Positions 7,654 to 14,883 of a stretch of DNA of 64,000 bases are shown piece by piece. How positions within the stretch are numbered: the stretch's first letter is position 1; each line of letters begins with the position of its first letter. The translations under genes were made by a program, and so were the position numbers. Below the pieces are notes generated by a model that saw nothing but the letters and a program-made list of their open reading frames with translations, searched no databases and was not told the origin of the DNA. The stretch comes from CAXSEF01 sp964236585 (lineage in GTDB: Bacteria > Pseudomonadota > Alphaproteobacteria > Acetobacterales > Acetobacteraceae), in contig CAXSFE010000001.1 of NCBI GenBank assembly GCA_964236585.1, positions 1 to 64,000 on the forward strand, given 5' to 3'.

Positions 7654-7832
7654 CCTTCGGCTGTCCGCAAGGCCCTGCGGCTGCACGCGAATCCCGAACC
7701 GTCCCGAATCGCGGCGCGACCCCTCGCGGATTCATCCCGCGTACGCTGGTACGGACGTACCGTCCCCGGCATTGGCAGCGGCCACAGGCAAGGCGGTCGC
7801 GCGGCGCAGTTATCCCCGCTATCCTCGCTCCC

Positions 7833-8708
7833 ATGTCCGGCATCCGCATCAACCTCCACCTCGTCTCGGACTCCACGGGGGAGACCCTGAACTCGGTTGC
7901 GCGCGCCACCGTGTCGCAGTTCGACGGCACCTCGATCCTGCACCATCGCTGGAGCCTGATCCGCACCAGGCTGCAGTTGCATCGGGTGCTAGAGGGCATC
8001 GAGGCGGAGCCGGGGCCGGTGCTGTCGACGGTGATCGACCACGCGCTGCGCCACGATCTGGAGACGACCTGCGCCCGGCTGGGCGTGTCGGTGGTCAACG
8101 TGCTCGACCCGGTGATGTCGGTGCTGACGGAGACGCTGGGGGCACAGGCGATGGCGCGGCCGGGGCGGCAGTACGTGCTCGACGCGGACTATTTCCGGCG
8201 CATCGACGCGATGCACTTCGTGCTCGCCCATGACGACGGGCAGATGCAGAAGGGCATCGCGGAGGCGGACGTGTGCGTGGTCGGCGTGTCGCGCTCGTCG
8301 AAGACGCCGACGTCGTTCTATCTCGCGAACCGGGGGATCAAGGCGGCCAACGTGCCGCTGGTGCCGGGCACGCCCGATCCGCCCGGGCTGGAGGAGCCGG
8401 CGTGCCCGGTGGTGGGGCTGACGCTGGATGCCACAGCGCTGATCGAGATACGGCGCCACCGGCTCAAGCTGATCGCGTCGGGGCAGAACGCGGGGGTGAT
8501 GCGGCAGGGCAGCGGCGAGTACGTGGATCTGGAGAGCGTGAAGGCGGAGCTGCTGTGGGCCAGGCGGCTGTGCACGCGGCGGGGGTGGCCGGTGATCGAC
8601 GTCACGCGGCGCTCGATCGAGGAGACCTCGGCCACGGTGATCCAGCTGATGGAGGCGTGGCACGAGCGGCAGCGCAGGGCGCGGCTGGGGTCAGGCAAGG
8701 AAGGTTGA
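7833..8708 (+). CDS. ppsR: PEP synthase regulatory protein (bifunctional kinase/pyrophosphorylase, DUF299)
   Basis: 291 residues. It begins with the family pattern INLHLVSDSTGETLNSVAR and carries the P-loop GVSRSSKTPTSFYLANRG (about residues 151-168). The C-terminal part includes RRGWPVIDVTRRSIEETSA. DUF299/PPSR proteins phosphorylate pyruvate phosphate dikinase or PEP synthase using ADP and dephosphorylate it using phosphate, switching gluconeogenic flux. ATG 7833 follows the origin-like gap. The last residues GSGKEG and the TGA stop are read from the left end of the following hairpin repeat, so the natural stop may have been replaced. Confidence 0.94.
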   Translation: MSGIRINLHLVSDSTGETLNSVARATVSQFDGTSILHHRWSLIRTRLQLHRVLEGIEAEPGPVLSTVIDHALRHDLETTCARLGVSVVNVLDPVMSVLTETLGAQAMARPGRQYVLDADYFRRIDAMHFVLAHDDGQMQKGIAEADVCVVGVSRSSKTPTSFYLANRGIKAANVPLVPGTPDPPGLEEPACPVVGLTLDATALIEIRRHRLKLIASGQNAGVMRQGSGEYVDLESVKAELLWARRLCTRRGWPVIDVTRRSIEETSATVIQLMEAWHERQRRARLGSGKEG

Positions 8709-8825
8709 GGCTCTGCCTCAAACTCCGCCAAAGGCTAGCCTTTGGAAACCTCGACTCAAGATCCTTTCAGAGGCCGGTCCAGGAGCGGCTCGCCCCTGGC
8801 GGGTCTGGGCGGAGCTCAACCTTGC
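8695..8825. repeat. Bipartite hairpin element, copy 6 (overlaps ppsR 3' end)
   Basis: Left terminus GCAAGG at 8695 lies inside ppsR, and the conserved GGTTGAGG supplies its TGA. Left hairpins TTGAGGC/GCCTCAA and CCAAAGGC/GCCTTTGG are intact. The right inner arm has one change (CCAGGAGC/GCCCCTGG) and the right outer hairpin is decayed. Confidence 0.85.
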
Positions 8826-8838
8826 TTGCCTTGGGGCT

Positions 8839-9723
8839 TCAGCTTTGCGGGTCGCGCGCGGCTGTCGGAGTGACGTCGCCTGCCGCAAGGGTCCCGTCGT
8901 AGCCCTTGTGGAACAGGGTCTCGAACCGGGCAGCCCATTCCTCCAGGCGATGCAGGGCATCCGGGGACGTGCCGCGCCGGTCGGGCAGGAACAGCGTGGC
9001 CAGCATCCATCCCGTCTCGTTGGACCGGACGAGGCGCACCGCCAGCATGCGGTCGGGCACCGGCACGTGGAGCTTGTCGAGGCGTTCGAAGCCGCGCCGC
9101 AGCAGCGCGTCGCGACTGCTGGCGCTGTCCGGCCCTGTCATGGTGGTGCCGGTGACGGTCCAGCACTCGTACGCGTAGGGGTTCCCGGCGGGCTGGGGCA
9201 GGATCTGGCGGACGAGGGCGTCCGGGGCGATGCACTGCTGCGGTATCGCCGTCGGGCCGGAGATGCGACCCACCGGCGTGGGTGCCGCAACGATCAGCAG
9301 TCCGGTCAGCAGGCCGTTCTCGACCCGGTCCAGCAGCGTGAGTTGCGGCACTCCCGGCCCCGCGTTGCGCGCGAAGGCCAGCGTCTGCCATGACCCGGCG
9401 GGCAGCGGCATCGTCCGCCCTGCCTGGGGGATCAGGCCCGTGCGCCCGGCGGCGAGCGGGGGCAGGGAGATCGTCGAGTAGCTGAGGGGGGCGGGGTCGG
9501 GCTGGGGGACATAGCGGGCGGTGCCGGCGGGAACCGTGCCGTTGCCCGGCACGGCGGCCGCGGGTCCGGCAGCATCGGCACCGGTGCCCGCCGAGGGGGT
9601 GGGCGACGGCCAGCGCGGCAGGGCGGGCGGGAACATGGCGGCCAGCGCGGTGCAGGCGAGCGCGACCGTGCCGCACAGCCGCCATGCGGGCGCGCGGCGC
9701 CACAGCCGGCCGATCACCGACAC
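8839..9723 (-). CDS. Hypothetical exported or membrane-anchored protein (Clp-like cluster, third gene)
   Basis: 294 residues from a GTG start; not recognised as a known family. An N-terminal hydrophobic segment (LCGTVALACTALAAMF, about residues 16-31) follows a basic stretch, so it is a signal anchor or signal peptide. A Pro/Ala/Gly-rich linker leads to a folded-looking domain after about residue 80 containing two cysteines (IPQQCIAPDAL and YECWTVTG) that could pair outside the cytoplasm. It starts 10 bp after the stop of the membrane AAA+ ATPase gene, so the two are almost certainly cotranscribed. The function is unknown; an extracytoplasmic partner of the ATPase is only a guess from position. 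Confidence 0.7.
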   Translation of the reverse strand: MSVIGRLWRRAPAWRLCGTVALACTALAAMFPPALPRWPSPTPSAGTGADAAGPAAAVPGNGTVPAGTARYVPQPDPAPLSYSTISLPPLAAGRTGLIPQAGRTMPLPAGSWQTLAFARNAGPGVPQLTLLDRVENGLLTGLLIVAAPTPVGRISGPTAIPQQCIAPDALVRQILPQPAGNPYAYECWTVTGTTMTGPDSASSRDALLRRGFERLDKLHVPVPDRMLAVRLVRSNETGWMLATLFLPDRRGTSPDALHRLEEWAARFETLFHKGYDGTLAAGDVTPTAARDPQS

Positions 9724-9733
9724 CGCGGCGGCC

Positions 9734-11065
9734 TCAGCGTGGCGGGTCCTGCGCGAGGGGCGACGGCTGGGCGAGGCCGTCCTGGCGCGCAGGCGCGCGC
9801 AGGTCGGCGATGCGGGTGAGGATGCCGTGCTCGCCGCGCTCCAGGCGCACGCAGCGCGCGCCTTTCTGCCGCGCCTCGATCAGGCCGTCGCTGACCATCT
9901 CCTCGATGGAGCGCACCAGGTCGCGGGCGCTGGCGCCCTGGCCGAGGCGGTCCTGACGCTCCATCACCTCGAACAGCAGCATCGGGTCGATGCCGCCGGC
10001 GGCGATCTCCAGGCCGTAGGAGCCGATCATCGCCTCGATCTCCAGGGCGGCGACTCGGGCCACGTCGAGGCCGGCCAGCGCGCGGAACACGAAGATGCGG
10101 TCCAGCCGGTTCAGCACTTCCGGGGCGAAGCCGGCGGCGCGCAGGGCGTCGACGGAGGCCGCGCGCATCGCCTCCGGGTCGGCGGCGAAGCGGTCGGCGA
10201 TCTCGCCCAGCGTGTCGGTCGCGACGTTGGAGGTCAGCATGAAGATCGCGCGGGTGGTGGAGACCTGGGCGCCGTTGGAGGCCTCGGTGACGTGGCCGTC
10301 GTTCCAGGCGCTGAGGAACTTCTTGAACACGTCGGGGTGGGCCTTCTCGATCTCGTCGAGCAGGACCACGGCGTCGGGGACCTCCTTGAGGCCGCCGGTC
10401 AGCTTGCCGTAGCTGTCGGAGCCGACGTAGCCCTTGGGCGAGCCGAACAGCTGGGTGGCGGCGTGGGGCGCGCTCATCTGCGTCATGTCGAAGTGCAGCA
10501 GCCTGCGGTCCAGGGCGGCGGCGAGGCGCTTGCTCAGGTAGGTCTTGCCGGTGCCGGGGGGGCCTGCGAGCAGGAAGATGCCGACCGGCTTGCCGCGGAC
10601 CTGCAGCGCGAGGCGGCGGCGGAGCTGCTGGGCGATGTCCTCGCACACCTGGTCCTGGCCGATCACCTGGGCGCGCAGGGTCTCTGCGAGTGCCGCGGCG
10701 TCGATCACCGTGGCCTTCTCCTGGCGCGACAGCAGGTCCTCGAGCGCCGCGCGGTTGGTCAGCCGGGCCAGCACGTCCATGGTCCACCCCCGTCGGCGGC
10801 GGCGGATGCGCCCGCCGGCCTGCGCCCTGCGTGCCAGCACCCCGGCGCGCCACTCGTAGCCGATGCCGCCCAGCACCAGCGCCCACGACCCCGCCGCGAG
10901 CACGGCGTAGAGCGCGCCCAGCCGGGTCAGCCAGGACAGCATGTCATGCAGCAGCGACGCTGGCGACAGGTGCAGCTGCGCCAGGATCTGCACGATCGCC
11001 AGCGTCAGGAACAGCAGCATCATCACCGGCATCAGCCGGGTCGCCGCCGGCACGAGCCGCTTCAC
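9734..11065 (-). CDS. Membrane-anchored AAA+ ATPase of the ClpA/ClpB D2 type
   Basis: 443 residues (GTG start). Two N-terminal hydrophobic helices (MPVMMLLFLTLAIVQILA and LGALYAVLAAGSWALVLGGI) are followed by a basic stretch and one AAA_2 module: VIGQDQVCEDIAQQ, Walker A GPPGTGKT, pore-loop region GSPKGYVGSDSYGKLT, Walker B VVLLDEIEKAH, sensor-1 MLTSN, and arginine finger VLNRLDRIFVF. These match the second ATPase ring of ClpA/ClpB/ClpX-type unfoldases. There is no Clp N-domain, first AAA module or middle domain, and the module is tethered to the membrane. No protease partner lies nearby. It forms a tight cluster with two membrane-anchored hypothetical proteins. Motif identity is sure; the cellular role is unknown. 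Confidence 0.88.
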   Translation of the reverse strand: MKRLVPAATRLMPVMMLLFLTLAIVQILAQLHLSPASLLHDMLSWLTRLGALYAVLAAGSWALVLGGIGYEWRAGVLARRAQAGGRIRRRRRGWTMDVLARLTNRAALEDLLSRQEKATVIDAAALAETLRAQVIGQDQVCEDIAQQLRRRLALQVRGKPVGIFLLAGPPGTGKTYLSKRLAAALDRRLLHFDMTQMSAPHAATQLFGSPKGYVGSDSYGKLTGGLKEVPDAVVLLDEIEKAHPDVFKKFLSAWNDGHVTEASNGAQVSTTRAIFMLTSNVATDTLGEIADRFAADPEAMRAASVDALRAAGFAPEVLNRLDRIFVFRALAGLDVARVAALEIEAMIGSYGLEIAAGGIDPMLLFEVMERQDRLGQGASARDLVRSIEEMVSDGLIEARQKGARCVRLERGEHGILTRIADLRAPARQDGLAQPSPLAQDPPR

Positions 11066-11095
11066 TGCGCCACCGGCTTCATCGGGCCACCGGCT

Positions 11096-11710
11096 TCATT
11101 GGGCCACCACGCCGACGTCGAACGTCTGCCCGGCGGCGAGCGTCGGCAGCTGCACCGGGCCGCTCAGGGTCAGGGCGCCGATCGTGGTGCCGGCGGGGCC
11201 GACGCTGCCGGGACTGGCGTCGCGGAACGAGACCGTGCCGACGCGCCCGATCGGCAGGGTCACGACCACGGGCTGGCGGGTGAGCGGCACGAGGCGGGTG
11301 TAGCCGGCGGAGCTGACCTGGACGCTGTGCCCCGCCTCGGATCCGGCGGCGTCGAACAGCGGCAGCCGCACCAGCCTGAGGCGGCCGCGCTGCACGGCCT
11401 GGGCCAGGGTGGCGGCCTCGCCGGTCGGCAGGCCCATGGCTGCGACGGCCTCCGGTCCTGCCGGCGCGGGCAGCAGGCCCAGCTCCAGCAGGCCCCTGAC
11501 GCGGCCGGACTCGCCCAGCTCGTCCGCGACCTGGGCGGCCGGGCCCGCGAGGCCGGGCGAGAGGGCCGCGATCCGGCCGTTGAAGCGCACCCAGGCGCCC
11601 GCGACCAGCATCACCGCCAGCAGGGTGGACACCGTGACGCGGAGCGCGGCCGAGCCGGCGGAGGCGGGGAGGTCGGGCTCGGCGGCTTGCGGGGCGGGCG
11701 GCCTGTCCAT
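11096..11710 (-). CDS. Hypothetical membrane-anchored protein (Clp-like cluster, first gene)
   Basis: 204 residues, not recognised. One transmembrane segment near the N-terminus (ALRVTVSTLLAVMLVAGAWV, about residues 22-41) precedes an Ala/Gly/Leu-rich helical region. A C-terminal part rich in short beta-like stretches follows (RLVPLTRQPVVVTLPIGRVG, then FDVGVVAQ at the end). No catalytic motif was seen. The stop lies 30 bp before the GTG of the membrane AAA+ gene on the same strand. ATG 11710 was chosen because longer in-frame extensions run through a hairpin repeat. Confidence 0.65.
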   Translation of the reverse strand: MDRPPAPQAAEPDLPASAGSAALRVTVSTLLAVMLVAGAWVRFNGRIAALSPGLAGPAAQVADELGESGRVRGLLELGLLPAPAGPEAVAAMGLPTGEAATLAQAVQRGRLRLVRLPLFDAAGSEAGHSVQVSSAGYTRLVPLTRQPVVVTLPIGRVGTVSFRDASPGSVGPAGTTIGALTLSGPVQLPTLAAGQTFDVGVVAQ

Positions 11711-11821
11711 GCGGGCATCAGACCAAACGCCTTGCTGCAGCGCAACGGGCCGCAGGGTCTCGAAGCGTGTCGCCGCGGCAGGAGGACGGCGTCCGGGACG
11801 TTGGGCCGGGTGGAAGAGCCT

Positions 11822-11900
11822 CCGGAAACCCTGATCCAGGTCAAGGACTCCAAGGGCAAGCCTTTGGCGGGGTTCGAGGCGCGGCCTCGACCCTGCCTCC
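11822..11900. repeat. Bipartite hairpin element, copy 7 (right half)
   Basis: A partial copy in a divergent gap. GGAAACC remains of the left half. The right inner hairpin is imperfect (CCAAGGGC/GCCTTTGG), and the right outer hairpin is TCGAGGC/GCCTCGA, ending CCCTGCC. Confidence 0.65.
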
Positions 11901-11962
11901 ATCCTGGCCCTTTGACCGCCGCGTCCCAATCTCCGGTGCACCCGTTGCCTGGAGATGCCGCG

Positions 11963-12319
11963 ATGCGCAGCGCGTCCACGCCTGTCGCCTTGAGCCCCCG
12001 GGTCGCCGGCCTGCTGCAGCATGGCGCGATCGCCGGGATGGTCTCTGGCGTGCTCGGCGCCGCCTACCATGCCTGGCTGGTCGGGCATGCGCCGGACCAT
12101 CCGGTGGCGGACACCCACCAGACCATCGCGCTCGCAGCCGCCTTCCATGGCCGCCGGCTCGCCGAGCACTTCGTCACGCCGGCGCAGCTCACGCTGTGGT
12201 GGGCGCTGCTGCTGCCGGCCGCGGCGTCGCTGGTGCTGCTGGTCGGCGGGGTGGTCTGGATGGGGGTGCGCACGGCGCGCGGCCCGGGCCGCGGCGGCCC
12301 CGGCCCGCGAGGCGGGTAG
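11963..12319 (+). CDS. Hypothetical two-helix membrane protein
   Basis: 118 residues. Two hydrophobic segments are clear: VAGLLQHGAIAGMVSGVLGAA (about residues 14-34) and LWWALLLPAAASLVLLVGGV (about 78-97). Between them is a His-rich loop (AYHAWLVGHAPDHPVADTHQ), and the C-terminus is a basic Gly/Arg/Pro tail. No family was recognised. ATG 11963 follows GGAGATGCCGCG. It ends 50 bp before the HigA-like gene. The function is unknown. Confidence 0.55.
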   Translation: MRSASTPVALSPRVAGLLQHGAIAGMVSGVLGAAYHAWLVGHAPDHPVADTHQTIALAAAFHGRRLAEHFVTPAQLTLWWALLLPAAASLVLLVGGVVWMGVRTARGPGRGGPGPRGG

Positions 12320-12368
12320 GCGCCGCCGGCCCTTGCCTGCGCGGCGTGCATTGCCTACGTCGCCTGCC

Positions 12369-12752
12369 ATGACGATACGCCCCATCCGCACCGACCGGGA
12401 CCTCGACGCGGCGCGCGCCGACATCGCGCGGCTGCTGGCGCTGGACCCCGCCGCGGGCAGCGACGAGTTCGACCGGCTCGACGTGCTCGCCACGCTGGTG
12501 GAGAGCTACGAGGCCCGGCACAGGGACGGGCCGCCCGCCGACCCGGTGGATGCGATCTGGGAGAAGATGGGCGAGACCGGCATCAGCCAGCGCCTGCTCG
12601 CCGCGATCACCCGCATCCCCGAGGCGGCGCTGGGCGAGGTGCTCGCGCGCCGCCAGCCGCTGGGGGCCGCGATGATGGGGGTGCTGGCGCCGGCGCTCGG
12701 GTTGCCGCTCGAGGCGCTGATGCAGCCGGTGCGTGGGGCGAAGGCGGACTAG
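12369..12752 (+). CDS. HigA-like antitoxin / HTH-type transcriptional regulator, without adjacent toxin
   Basis: 127 residues. The N-terminal part MTIRPIRTDRDLDAARADIA, then DEFDRLDVLATLVESYEARH and PADPVDAIWEKMGETG, matches HigA antitoxins (IRTExDYxxALxxIexL... GdrLdvLvtLVeaYE). The HTH portion is more diverged: ISQRLLAAITRIPEAALGEVLARRQPLG in place of the usual RxDLxPxIGSRxRVSEVLNRKRxLT. HigA proteins bind HigB toxin and repress their own operon. No HigB-like ORF of about 90-100 residues lies directly before or after it, so it is an orphan regulator or a remnant of a toxin-antitoxin pair. Confidence in the family is good; its present role is uncertain. Confidence 0.8.
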   Translation: MTIRPIRTDRDLDAARADIARLLALDPAAGSDEFDRLDVLATLVESYEARHRDGPPADPVDAIWEKMGETGISQRLLAAITRIPEAALGEVLARRQPLGAAMMGVLAPALGLPLEALMQPVRGAKAD

Positions 12753-12760
12753 GGCAGGAA

Positions 12761-12879
12761 GCAAGGTCGGGCTCTGCCCGAACCCGCCAAAGGGCCGAGC
12801 CCTTTGGAAACCCTGTACTTAAGGATTGGATTCCAAAGGCTTGCCTTTGGCGGAGTTTGAGGCAGAGCCTCAACCTTGC
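12761..12879. repeat. Bipartite hairpin element, copy 8 (intact 119-bp reference copy)
   Basis: One of the best preserved copies, between the higA-like gene and fhs (convergent). Left terminus AGGAAGCAAGG. Left hairpins TCGGGC/GCCCGA and CCAAAGGGC/GCCCTTTGG. The central CTTAAG at 12818-12823 is exactly on the dyad axis. Right hairpins CCAAAGGC/GCCTTTGG and TTGAGGC/GCCTCAA, then CCTTGC. Confidence 0.92.
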
Positions 12880-12892
12880 TGGCCTTGCCTTC

Positions 12893-14551
12893 CTAGAACA
12901 GGCCCTCGATCAGGCCCTCCGCGTCCAGGCCGATGCCCTCGGCGGAGGGCACCTTGGGCAGGCCGGGCATGGTCATGATCTCGCCGCAGACCGCGACCAC
13001 GAAGCCGGCGCCGGCGGACAGGCGCAGCTCGCGCACCGGCAGCACGTGGCCGGAGGGCGCGCCCAGCTCGGTGGGGTCGGAGCTGAAGCTGTACTGGGTC
13101 TTTGCCACGCAGACCTGGAGGTGGCCGTGGCCGGCCTTCTCGATCGCCTCGAAGCGCTTGGCGATGGCGGGGGTCAGCGCGATGTCGGAGGCGCGGTACA
13201 TCTTCTGCGCGATGGTGCGCAGCTTGTCGGCGAGCTTCATGTCGTCGGGGTAGAGCGGGGCGAAGTGTGCGGTGCCGGCGTCGAGCATTTCGCGCACGGC
13301 GTCGGCCAGGGCGAGCGTGCCCTTGGAGCCGTCGGCCCAGTGGGTGCAGACCACGACCTTGACGCCGTGCTTCGCCATGCCGTCGCGGATCGCGGCCAGC
13401 TCGCCCTCGGTGTCGGAGGTGAAGTGGTTGACGCAGACGGTGACGGGCAGGCCGAAGCCCTGCATGTTCTCGACGTGGCGCCCCAGGTTGACGAGGCCGC
13501 GGGTGACGGCGTCGATGTCCTCCTTGCCGAGCGCGTTCTTGGCGACGCCGCCGTGCATCTTCAGCGCGCGGGCGGTGGCGACGACGACCACGGCGGACGG
13601 CGTGATGCCGGCCTGGCGGCACTTGATGTCGAAGAACTTCTCGGCGCCCAGGTCGGCGCCGAAGCCGGCCTCGGTGACCACGACGTCGCAGAGCTTGAGC
13701 GCGAGGCGGGTGGCCATCACGGAGTTGCAGCCGTGGGCGATGTTGGCGAACGGCCCGCCGTGCACGAGCGCGGGGTTGCCTTCCAGGGTCTGGACGAGGT
13801 TGGGCATGAAGGCGTCCTTGAGCAGGGCCGCCATCGGGCCGTCCGCCTTGAGGTCGCGCGCGGTGATCTCGCTGCCGTCGCGCCGGGTGGCCACGATCAT
13901 GCGGCCGAGGCGGTCCTGCAGGTCGGGGAGGTCGGCTGCCAGGCAGAAGACGGCCATCACCTCGGAGGCGACGGTGATGTCGAAGCCGTCCTCGCGCACG
14001 GCGCCGTCCAGGCCCTGGACGATGTCGCGCAGTTGGCGGTCGTTCATGTCGATGCAGCGGCGCCATGTGATGCGGCGCGCCTCGATGCCGAGCGCGTTGC
14101 CCCAGTAGATGTGGTTGTCGAGCATCGCGGCGAGCAGGTTGTTGGCGGACGTGATGGCGTGGAAGTCGCCGGTGAAGTGGAGGTTGATCTCCTCCATCGG
14201 CGCGACCTGGGCGCGGCCGCCGCCGGCGGCACCCCCCTTCATGCCGAAGCACGGGCCAAGCGAGGGCTCGCGCAGGCAGATGATGGCGCGGGTGCCCGAC
14301 GCGCAGAGCGCGTCGCCGAGGCCGACGGTGGTGGTGGTCTTGCCCTCGCCGGCGGCGGTGGGGCTGATGCCGGTCACGAGCACGATCTTGCCGTCGGGCT
14401 GGCCCTGCACGGAGCGGACGTAGTCGAGGCCGAGCTTGGCCATCTTCTTGCCGTACGGCTCCAGGGCGGAGGCCGGGATGCCGGCGCGCTCGGCGACTTC
14501 GGCGATCGGCTGCAGCGTGACGCCGCGCGCTACCTCCTGGTCGTGTGTCAT
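12893..14551 (-). CDS. fhs: Formate-tetrahydrofolate ligase
   Basis: 552 residues, a normal length. The ATP-binding P-loop is TAAGEGKTTTTVGLGDAL (about residues 64-81), and further family signatures include LREPSLGPCFGMKGGAAGGG, HFTGDFHAITSANNLLAA and EAGFGADLGAEKFFDIKCR. The C-terminal MTMPGLPKVPSAEGI is also typical. The enzyme joins formate to tetrahydrofolate at the cost of ATP, giving 10-formyl-THF for purine and one-carbon metabolism. ATG 14551 was chosen. The stop lies 13 bp from a hairpin repeat and no operon partner is evident. Confidence 0.97.
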   Translation of the reverse strand: MTHDQEVARGVTLQPIAEVAERAGIPASALEPYGKKMAKLGLDYVRSVQGQPDGKIVLVTGISPTAAGEGKTTTTVGLGDALCASGTRAIICLREPSLGPCFGMKGGAAGGGRAQVAPMEEINLHFTGDFHAITSANNLLAAMLDNHIYWGNALGIEARRITWRRCIDMNDRQLRDIVQGLDGAVREDGFDITVASEVMAVFCLAADLPDLQDRLGRMIVATRRDGSEITARDLKADGPMAALLKDAFMPNLVQTLEGNPALVHGGPFANIAHGCNSVMATRLALKLCDVVVTEAGFGADLGAEKFFDIKCRQAGITPSAVVVVATARALKMHGGVAKNALGKEDIDAVTRGLVNLGRHVENMQGFGLPVTVCVNHFTSDTEGELAAIRDGMAKHGVKVVVCTHWADGSKGTLALADAVREMLDAGTAHFAPLYPDDMKLADKLRTIAQKMYRASDIALTPAIAKRFEAIEKAGHGHLQVCVAKTQYSFSSDPTELGAPSGHVLPVRELRLSAGAGFVVAVCGEIMTMPGLPKVPSAEGIGLDAEGLIEGLF

Positions 14552-14673
14552 CGCGTCTGCCCCATGTTGCGCCGGCGTCGTCGCGCGCCGGTCCCTGTCA
14601 TGCCTGCGTCGCCTGAACCGGCGGGAAGTGCAAGGATCGTGTGCGGGAAGGGAACGGTTCCAGGGAGAACGAA

Positions 14674-14835
14674 GCCAAGGCCAGGGGCTTCGTCTCTGGG
14701 CTCCGCCAAAGGCGGGCCTCTGGAAACCTGGATTTAGGTCGGCGGCACCGCTCAGCGCAGTCTGCCACTGGCCATCATGTGTGCCGGTCCAGGGCGGCTC
14801 GCCCTGGCGGGTCCAGGGCAGAGCCCTGGCCTTGC
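14674..14835. repeat. Bipartite hairpin element, copy 9 (partly decayed)
   Basis: It occupies half of the 332-bp divergent gap between fhs and the Hsp70-like gene. The left half is degenerate (CCAGGGGCTTCG..., CCGCCAAAGGCGGGCCTCTGG). The right half is intact with CCAGGGC/GCCCTGG twice and ends CCTTGC. The promoters of both genes must lie in the remaining ~120 bp on the fhs side and ~50 bp on the Hsp70 side, or inside the repeat. Confidence 0.75.
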
Positions 14836-14883
14836 TTCACCTGGCTTCATAGACTCACGTTCGCCACCTTGTCGGACCCGTGC

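Larger units (their letters stand above)
7388..7832. other. oriC: Probable chromosomal replication origin (oriC) between hemE and ppsR
   Basis: A 445-bp gene-free gap between divergent hemE and ppsR, the position of oriC in Caulobacter and several other alphaproteobacteria. It holds two DnaA-box-like TCATCCACA nonamers in opposite orientation (minus strand 7602-7610, plus strand 7645-7653), each one base from TTATCCACA. A weaker TTATCCCCG is at 7810-7818. Eight GANTC sites, the CcrM methylation target, fall at 7463, 7498, 7517, 7566, 7577, 7689, 7706 and 7729, against roughly one expected at this base composition. Inverted repeats lie at 7555-7568 and 7566-7581. Genes to the left run leftwards and ppsR runs rightwards. 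GC skew was not computed, so the call stays inferential. Confidence 0.6.

Noticed and set aside
12857..14737. Plus-strand open frame opposite fhs
   Set aside because: Antisense shadow of a well-conserved enzyme gene.
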